In this document: piece by piece, positions 56,590 through 64,000 of the stretch
Numbering within the stretch: the stretch's first letter is position 1
Layout: each line of letters opens with the position of its first letter
Assembly: GCA_020466095.1 (NCBI GenBank)
Contig: CM035807.1
Coordinates: forward strand, 54,916,555-54,980,554
Length of the DNA: 64,000 nt
Direction: 5' to 3'
Origin: Chlorops oryzae
Taxonomy: Eukaryota > Arthropoda > Insecta > Diptera > Chloropidae
Notes under the pieces: generated by a model
What the model was told of the DNA's origin: nothing
Seen by the model: only the letters and a program-made list of their open reading frames with translations
Database searches by the model: none
Made by a program: the position numbers and the translations under genes

Positions 56590-59155
56590 TCTAGCAGTAA
56601 TTTAGAAATCATTTTACTGATCACCAGAAGGAATCCTGTTTGGCACTACCATCGGTATCATCGTATTCAAGGGACTCCACGAACGCGATGTTCAGTACAC
56701 TGAATCCAGTTTTCAACGGTATTCTTAATCTTATATTCTTCGTTTTCTGCCTAAAATTATAGAAATATTGAAGCTCAACAGGAAATATGCTTTGACTGAC
56801 GATTGATAATTTGAAGTTCCATATATTATTTCAAAAGCGATACGCTTATATCAACTGCCTTAACGCACAGTGGAAGATTTTGCCAATCTAGAAGGACTTA
56901 ACTTTAAAAAAACATGTTTTAAGTTCGATAAAGTTTTTTTGCATGTTAGATAAATATCCCATTGTGACGAAAATAAGAACAAAACAGAAGGAATAAATAT
57001 TATGATAACGATAACATTGTGCAAACAGGTGTTATTGAAATGCTTAGAAAAACAAATTTTACAACTAACATTTCACACTAAAGTTGAAGTGATTGAATTT
57101 TTGTCGTTCGTGGTGTTTTTGTATAAAATTGTTTTTTATTCAAAACTTTGATACTTAAAAATCAAGAATTTCATTAAAGCGTTTAAATATTTTGCCTAAA
57201 GCAATATAACCGCGTGTTGTTTAATTTTAAGCAAAAAAATTTTTAAGTAAGAAATTTAAAAAAAAAACTTTCTTGGAGTAATACTTTCAAATTTATCAGA
57301 TTCAGTGTTGGCAATGCTATAGAATATCGACGACAACATTTTCAAACCTGACTGCACAAATAAAATCTTACCGATATTTGGCCCAAAACCATCTTTTCTT
57401 GCAATGTCTCACACATCGCGTGAGGAACTGTTTCAAGTTAGGTTGAACAACGTCAAGCCTGAAAATTAGAAGAGATCTCCATATTTGTTTTGGCCGTTTT
57501 GGGAAGAGATGTGGACTGCGAAAAGTTTGCAAAAGCTTTGCTTCGATTTTCAAGAGATATGGGATAAATCTCGACGAGAAAAGGCCAGATTTATCCATGT
57601 CAATGCGGTTTGCTTAAATGATCAAAAAAAAAAAAAAAATCCAACAATTCTGGAAAGCCAGAAAAATAATTTTCAGACTTACACTTTTCTATTGTATCTG
57701 CAGATCATTTGTTTATGGCAATAGAACCTAACGTTCGATCTTGTTGAAAAAGCTACTCAGCCAATGGGTGCGAGAAGTTTTTATCCGATGCCTGTAAAAT
57801 TTTTTGTGAATCTATGCATTCATAATAAAACCTTACATAACAAATTTGATAGTTTTCAAACTCCGGCTGCAATGGAATTAAGTCCTCCTAGATTGCTAAA
57901 ATCTTCCACTGTGCAACGCGGCATTCTTCTCCAGCTCCTCCTGCGCTTACGACGTTTACCGAATCATCTTATTATTTTGTGTTCTCCATAAGCCCTAGGA
58001 GCAAACAATGTTCTTTTGTTCTGCCTGGATTCATTTCACATTAAAAAAGTGAAACGCCCTGAATCATTCATAACCATTGCCCCACGTCAGCGTTAATTAC
58101 TTGAGGCTTGCTTGAGATCCAAACACTTCAACTGACGAGAAACTTCGTGCCACAAACTTACTTGCACCACTTCATCTTTTAATTTAATTCAAGCACGTGG
58201 TATCCAAACGCAAATGCACCTCTGAGGAGTAACATGCAAAAAACCAAATTTTTGGTTTTTCGCTGGCGCTCCTAATTTACACGCCGTAATTTCAAAATCA
58301 CGCGTGAAATCAAAAGCTCGGCAAATTTTCTTTAAAACTACATTCCACGATTTTAAGTTATTAAATTTTGCTTTGTCTTTTATGGCCATCAAAGTCAAAA
58401 ATAGTGTAATTTTGGCTTTTAAAATCGGTTATTTTTAAATTAATACAATCAAGTGTCTTTTTTTGACTCTTTTCGAAAACTTTGAGTTTTTTCTTCAATT
58501 TGATACAATGGTTGCTAAAAAAGAAGTATCACAGTCAATGCAAAACTAAAGTTTGAAAATAATTATTTTGTATTTTTGACTCCCAGAAAAGTTATTCTAA
58601 TCAAATTTATTGAGCACACTTTTAGGCAGCATGAGAAAAAGAAAAATCTACGAAATTTAAAATTTTGTGAATAGAGTTTTAGTTTCACATATCCGCCTAA
58701 AAGTATGCTCACCAATTTAGTCAAATTCTTTCCGCGCCTCTAGCTCCTTACGAGTGCAAGATGGACCCCCTTCACACACAATTTTTTTCTGTCTGGACCT
58801 CCCCTATCACCTCTTTCAGTTTGCCACACTAAGCTTGGGACACCCTGTATATCAATGAAAAATATAAAAAATTTTCAATATAATTCCAAAAGATTTTTTA
58901 AAATTTAAAAAGTTAGAGCTTTACAAATTTAAAAAAAAAATTACGAAAAGAGACCTCTCCAGTTTTTTAAATATATTTTTTTTAATTCTATTTTTTACAA
59001 AATAAAATACTTATTGGAAGAGTTCGCTTGCATATTCGCAAGTTATGATGCCTATTTCAGATGTCTTAAAATGCACTAGGTAACTTTTCGACAATAAAAC
59101 ATATGCATATAATTTATTTTGAGTGTGAAGTCACTATATAACTATATAACTATAT
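56590..59155. other. Unassigned stretch
   Basis: No coding region recognised. GGGACACCCTGTA at about 58838-58850 equals one end of many mariner-type elements (TACAGGGTGTCCC inverted), but no partner end is visible. Confidence 0.45.
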
Positions 59156-59157
59156 TC

Positions 59158-59280
59158 ATAACAGAAATGTTTGGACCCTAAGCCCGAAGAATTCAAACCA
59201 AAATTAAAATTAATTATTTCAAGAGTCTAATAAAAAGTATGAACACTTACAATTAACACGGTGGGCACGATCCGTGTATA
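59158..59280 (+). repeat. Putative SINE body, copy 1
   Basis: AACAGAAATGTTTGGACCC... to CACGGTGGGCACGATCCGTG. It repeats at 59506-59626 and inverted at 33718-33866. It lacks the tRNA-like head. Confidence 0.78.
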
Positions 59281-59344
59281 CAACACTGTGTACAAACAAA
59301 CAAAAATCGGTTAACTTCCTATGCGAAGCGATTTTATTTGACCT

Positions 59345-59626
59345 TCGTCACCATTCCGACGTGGTCGAAGTGGCTAAGATGTTGTGAAGATGCCTGATGA
59401 TGAACTCGTCGCTGGGTTCGAAATCAATCGCATCAGCATTCAACTTTCCACTTTCGGCAATTAGAAAAATAATTTTTTTCAATTGCCAAAAAATTTACAT
59501 TTCATAACAGAAATGTTTGGACCCTAAGCCCGAGGAATGCAAACCAAAATTAAAATGAATTATTTCAAGGGTCGAATAAGAAGTATGTACAACTACAATT
59601 AACACGGTGGGCACGATCCGTGTATA
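59345..59626 (+). repeat. Putative tRNA-derived SINE with head
   Basis: The head carries a box A-like GTGGTCGAAGTGGCTAAG (59361-59378, the form seen in tRNA-Ser/Leu) and a box B GGGTTCGAAATC (59414-59425), 50 bases apart, as in an internal RNA polymerase III promoter. The body shared with the other two copies follows (59500-59626). A terminal A or T tail is not obvious. Confidence 0.65.
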
Positions 59627-59647
59627 AGATATGCAAATTGAACAATA

Positions 59648-59865
59648 CTATGTGTTTAAATTTATAATATTTATTCTAAAAATATGTGTTAATTTTTATT
59701 TTATAAAAGGTTGTCAACACTATGTGTTTAAAAAAAAAAAAATATATTAACACTTTGTTTTAACACGAAGTGTTAGTCTTTATTTTATAATTAAACGAGT
59801 AAAATGTTTTCAACACTATGTGTTTTTAAAAATATAAACGCTACAAGTTTTTATAGGCACTATGT
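59648..59865. repeat. Dispersed short repeats, CAACACTATGTGTTT
   Basis: Three to four copies of ACTATGTGTTTAAA- or CAACACTATGTGTTT-like sequence in 220 bp. They lie just beyond the env relic, where the 3' LTR of that element would be. Confidence 0.6.
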
Positions 59866-59934
59866 GCTCTTGTTGAGTTCGAATAGGTGGTTTTATTAAA
59901 TGTTATTTGATTTGAAAAAAGAATTACAGCTGTA

Positions 59935-60850
59935 CCCTAACGCTTATCATTCCGTTCTCGTGCACCGTTGTCGGATAGACATCATTCAAAAGAATTACTC
60001 CTTCTGAAATTTTTTGTACAAGAGGGATGTGGTAGCTGGATCGACTAGAAAAGTTAGCCAAGTTGCTGTTTAAAAGCTGTGAGAGGCAAGTGTCATTTGC
60101 TAGTTGGCAGATACGGTTTGTTGTAGTTATGTTACAATTGCAAATGGGAGGGATTTTAGTTTGACATTTAGCTGCTTCATCAAATTTTAAATTGATTATG
60201 GTGTTATTTTATACCACTGGAATTATTTTAATATAATTGCATAATTCGTTTACTTTGGGAACCTATATATAATATATTAAGTTTCTACTTTGGATTACAT
60301 TCAATTTTGATGCACTTAAAATATTTTCTATGCTCATTGGCATGTCTTCTTGTTCTGTAATATGATTTATTTCTAAACAGCTTAACATTAAGGGGTTAAT
60401 AACGTTTGTCTTTGCCATTATTATTGATAATGCAATTGCGTTCCAATTTTCAATGATTATATTGTTCCTATTTTGTAACATTAGAAATAATGTCTTTTCC
60501 TTATCGCTGTTTACGGTATTATCTGAATCAAAATGTTTTCTAATAATATTAATTTCGTTTGTAATTTCATTGATTTTCTCTTGCAATTCATTGCTTACAA
60601 TTGTTTGTTTATTATTATTTTCTATTAAATAATTTTGATTTGAAAACAAAAGTTCAAAATCGCTATGATCTGGTGTTCCGGCAACAAATTGAAGAGCCGA
60701 CCCAAGAAAGTCTATAGATCTAGCAAATCTTTGGGTAATCTGAAGGGCCTTGATATGGTGAGCAATTTGATCCATTTGTTGTTTTATTATACCCGAGTAT
60801 AGGGTGTCTGTAAAATCTTTTTCAAGGGCTTTCCACATAGTCAACACTGT
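59935..60850 (-). pseudogene. Errantivirus-type env relic
   Basis: The main frame (60263-60847) begins within the ectodomain. FLGSALQFVAGTPDHSDF resembles the conserved segment after the furin site in insect errantivirus Env proteins. A long helical region follows. A stop falls near 60263, after which another piece reads on (NELCNYIKIIPVV, then CQTKIPPICNC) to about 59935. The N-terminal surface part and the membrane anchor are not seen. It belongs to a gypsy-group element different from the one at 48746-53815. Confidence 0.75.
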
Positions 60851-61140
60851 TACGATAATATAAAATTACAGTGACGTAATTTAAAAGTGGAAAAACGTTT
60901 TCAGAATGTCACAATAAGGTTACAATAACGTTATTATTTCCTACTCAACAACGTAACAGTGTAACAGAAATCAGCCTATCAAAACGACAGAGAAAAAAAA
61001 TTTTTGTTTTTCCCTCCTCTTATTTATATCTAAATTTTTTATTTTTATTTATAACTATTATTACTATTATTTAATTAATCGATATAATTTTTTTTCAATT
61101 TTTTATCTTCCTAATTTGTCTTCAATTTTCTTTGCTTCGA
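60851..61140. other. Unassigned stretch
   Basis: AT-rich; nothing recognised. Confidence 0.5.
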
Positions 61141-61210
61141 TCGAGTTTCGAACCCACGACATGTCGCAACATCCAGCGTGCTAGGCGAACGCTTTAACCA
61201 GTAGGCTGAA
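61141..61210 (-). tRNA. tRNA-like sequence, probably a pseudogene or SINE head
   Basis: On the minus strand a box A-like ACTGGTTAAAGCG and box B GGGTTCGAAAC lie about 35 bases apart. Between them is an anticodon-type stem, AGCGT/ACGCT, around TCGCCTAGC. The acceptor stem does not pair and the loop is nine bases, so a working tRNA is unlikely. Confidence 0.45.
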
Positions 61211-61944
61211 CAAACAAACACAATTTGTTCGTCAAAATGCTCACTTGAGTTTATGGTTATTCAGATTTTGGGAAACATGCGTAAAGAATTTTTCACTCCA
61301 AATTTTTTTACTTGAAAATGAAAAAATATATTTAAAAAAAAAATATTTTAAAAAAGGAGAATAAATAACAATAAATTTTTCATTAATTCCACATTACCTC
61401 CGTAAATACGGTTCTCGAGATTTTAATATATTGCCAGGCGATGAATTAAAGGCTCTAGTACAAATTTGCATCAAAAAGTAAATTTAGTAAAAAATATAGC
61501 ATACGATGATTTCCCGAAAAATGTCGATATTTTCATGAAGAGGTCAATTTAAAAAAAAAGTCACTTAGATCAAAAAAACTTTTCTTTTTTCGGAAACATG
61601 CAAATATCAATTGCAAAAGAAACATTCTTCGATTTTTTAAAAGCCTGTTTCAAAATCAAATTCTTTTTTTTTTTCCTTTCGCAACAAATCATTTAGAATC
61701 GTGAATCCTTTTGCAAGACGCTTGTACTTTTCTATTTGTTTCCTTAGTTCAATTGCCTCCTCGTATTGCTTTTTACGATAAAGATTCATTTTTCGCGCTA
61801 TTGATGCAATTTTCACACAACTTTAAGTTGGACGACGATTGCTGTGCATGCGATTCGCTGTTTTTGAGCTCGTTCCGCTTGAAATTCTGTCAAACCTTCC
61901 GCATCCTCTACAAAATCATAAACGTTTTCTATATTTGTAGATTC
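61211..61944. other. Unassigned stretch with a possible minus-strand coding relic
   Basis: At 61690-61940 the minus strand can be read as VYDFVEDAEGLTEFQAERAQ and, in another frame, MNLYRKKQYEEAIELRKQIE. This resembles real helical protein, but I cannot name it. The second copia inserted at its edge. Confidence 0.3.
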
Positions 61945-62121
61945 TGTTGAGAAATGTACATATAGAGTCATAGTAGTAACGTGTAGGGTAGGCTTTAGAA
62001 TTACAAGCTGTCATCACTGCATCTAACTTTGTGAATAAAAACCAACTACTTCCGTTTTATGTATTACTACGAACAGGATGTGTATTTAATTATCCGCTCG
62101 CTAACCACGCTCTGCTCAATA
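61945..62121 (+). repeat. Second copia 5' LTR
   Basis: Begins TGTTGAGAAATG and ends at CTCAATA, just before GGTTATGGG. No partner LTR is in the window, so the left edge rests on the TGTT start and on the length expected from the first copia. Confidence 0.65.
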
Positions 62122-62135
62122 GGTTATGGGAATTA
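62122..62135 (+). other. Second copia primer-binding site
   Basis: GGTTATGGG directly after the LTR, again complementary to the anticodon loop of initiator tRNA-Met. Confidence 0.8.
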
Positions 62136-62238
62136 TCCACGCGTAATTAAGTAATCCAAAAGGTTTTTTAATTCCGAGAAAGTTCGCACGGGTCGTTTAT
62201 ACATAAAGATTTGATTTATCGTATTTTTTTTGTAAACG

Positions 62239-64000
62239 ATGTCGAACGTGTTTTCCATATGGTTTGAACGACTTCGCGGTCGCGAGAATTTTGATATTTG
62301 GAAAAGCCAGGCGCGGTCGTATTTAGTAATAAAAAGTTGTTGGAAGATAATCCAAACGGGATTGCCAACAAATGCAACGGAAGCGGAGCATGATGCCAAC
62401 GATAGAGCATTGGCCGAAATCACAATGCTCGTAGAGCCAAATAATTTTGGACATTTCGCCGACAGAACATCAGCTAAAGAAACTTGGGACGCACTCATGG
62501 AGGCGTACGAGGATAAGGGCCTTACGCGGAAGGTAGAATTGTTGAAACAACTAGTTCAACTGAATCTAGCGGACTGCGAGTCTATGCAACACTATGTGAA
62601 TTCGATGGTAATGACCGCCTTAAAGGTTAGAAACGCTGGGTTGAACATAGACGACGAGCTGACCGCATCTCTAATGCTAGCTGGATTGCCGAGCGAATAC
62701 AAGGCGTTGGTTTTCGCAGTGGAAAACTCAAAAAAAACGTTAACCGTCGACGCGGTTAAGAACCTCTTATTACAAGACGCCAAATTTGACGAAAAGCCTG
62801 ATAGCGAATCTGCCTTGCTATCAAAGGGACGACCAAAATCAAAGGTTCGTTGTTATTCCTGCAAGCAACTGGGGCACATTAGCAAAAATTGCCCGAAAAA
62901 AGCTGACAAGCCAGATAAAGCTGACAAGTCAAAAAAAAAACAAAGAAGACAGCCAAGTTCTTTTCGCCTCGTCTTTCTATGCAAATGTAAACAATAACAA
63001 TGCATGGTATGTGGATTCTGGTTGCTCGCAGCATATGGTAAATAATGAGAAAATTTTACACAACCAAAAAGACGTGACAAACAAAAATGTAATTGTCGCA
63101 AATAATAACATGATTCAAGTTAAATGTATGGGTGACACACAACTTTTGCTAACTGGGAAAAAGCAAAATACCCGAGTAACGATCAAAAATGCAGAGTTTG
63201 TACCGAATATATGCGCAAATTTGCTGTCAGTGAGTCAGATGACAGACAATGGAAATGAAATACGATTCACGAAAAATTTGTGCGAAATATATAACAAACA
63301 AAAACAGCTGATCGGAACTGCAACCAAAGTGGTCTTTATCAACTTAAGAGTGAAATGCCAACAAACAATGCGATGTTGTCAGTAAGTTATGACCTATGGC
63401 GTAGAAGATTAGGCCATATCTCTGATGAAAGTTTTAAAGCCGTTCGAAACGCAGTAGGTGTCGAATATTCATCACGCAAAAGCGATGAATGCATTGTTTG
63501 CATTAAAGGGAAGCAAAAGCGAATATCTCACAACGAAAAGGGAATTCGTGCAAAACAGCTGTTTGAACTCATACATAGCGACGTCATGGGTCCCATAAAT
63601 GTTTCATCGTTCTCAGGCGCACGATATTTACTGACGTTTATTGACGATTTCTCCAGGAAAACATTTGTAATCCCAATAAAATCGAAATCTGATGTATTTA
63701 AGGAATTCGTGAAGTTCAAGAAGTTGGCAGAAAACCAGTGCTCGACAACAATCAAGACTCTGCGCACAGATAACGGAGGAGAATACTGCAATGAAAAATT
63801 TGACAAATTTTTAGCCGAATGCGGAATAATTCACCAAACAACAACAGCCCGAACAAAATGGAGTTTCTGAACGCCTAAACCGCACAATCACTGAACGAAT
63901 AAGGTGCATGCTGCTGGATTCTGAATTGAACGACCAGTTCTGGGCTGAGGCTGCTGTCACCGCAGCGTATTTGCTGAATCGTACACCATGCAGAGACAAA
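62239..64000 (+). pseudogene. Second copia Gag, protease and integrase
   Basis: The ATG at 62239 opens Gag (RLRGRENFDIWKSQARSYL, CCHC knuckle CYSCKQLGHISKNC). Near 62932-62941 a run of ten A causes a shift. The protease (WYVDSGCSQHM) follows in the next frame. A second shift near 63335 leads to the integrase HHCC finger (RRLGHISDESF...CIVCIKGK), LIHSDVMGPI and TDNGGEYC. A third near 63840 precedes NGVSERLNRTITERIR and the rest of integrase up to the window edge. All three lesions are small indels. Confidence 0.9.

Larger units (their letters stand above)
61945..64000 (+). mobile_element. Second copia element, 5' half (runs off the window)
   Basis: 5' LTR, half-tRNA primer site, and gag-protease-integrase on the plus strand. 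Layout, LTR length (about 177 bp) and protein order match the element at 1246-14274, but the sequence is clearly a different family. The frame is broken at three places by small indels. RT and the 3' LTR lie beyond the window. Confidence 0.9.

Noticed and set aside
58780..58853. Complete mariner element ending GGGACACCCTGTA
   Set aside because: Only one end is visible, with no partner repeat, no TA pair and no transposase frame.

Overview
The window looks like AT-rich, repeat-packed intergenic or heterochromatic DNA from an insect, most likely a higher fly. The evidence is the set of element families (copia, BEL/Pao, errantivirus-like gypsy, Jockey, LOA, CR1-like, mariner, Transib, hAT, pogo-like) and a copia-type primer site copied from the anticodon region of initiator tRNA-Met, as in Drosophila copia. 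The species cannot be fixed from the sequence. I found no convincing single-copy host gene: every coding stretch I could identify belongs to a transposable element, and most are broken.

Layout. 1-1240 is AT-rich flank. 1246-14274 is a copia element (minus strand, 5-bp target duplication GAAAA) that contains a younger, apparently intact BEL/Pao element (2810-11465, minus strand, target duplication CCCTC, LTRs with one difference in 643 bp). The copia sits just before or inside the leader of an old LOA-clade element (about 14280-24715, plus strand). That element is also split by a Jockey-clade element (about 15272-21300). 24700-27000 is the 5' part of a second BEL element. 27060-29230 is a CR1-like minus-strand relic interrupted by a mariner with an uninterrupted transposase (27205-28492). 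A pogo-like MITE (29266-29754) and a decayed Transib, a relative of RAG1 (30187-33017), follow. 34938-35835 is a hAT transposase relic. 35838-41880 is a minus-strand L1/CR1-type non-LTR element split by a 1.7-kb terminal-inverted-repeat element that itself holds a foldback.

From 41.9 to 64 kb the sequence is older and sparser. It holds BEL and Jockey RT relics, two errantivirus-type env relics, a gypsy element with diverged LTRs that lost its RT domain (48746-53815), a 134-bp MITE, a 1.8-kb near-perfect palindrome bounded by TTAA (54751-56545), a putative tRNA-derived SINE family, a tRNA-like sequence, and the 5' half of a second copia (61945 to the window end).

The most interesting candidate is in the young BEL element. 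Its 1750-codon gag-pol frame ends in TGA followed by CTAG, which is the known readthrough context. The same frame then stays open for 276 more codons, encoding a second Gag-like zinc-knuckle module and an Arg/Ser/Pro-rich tail in unusually GC-rich DNA. This could be a stop-readthrough Pol extension.
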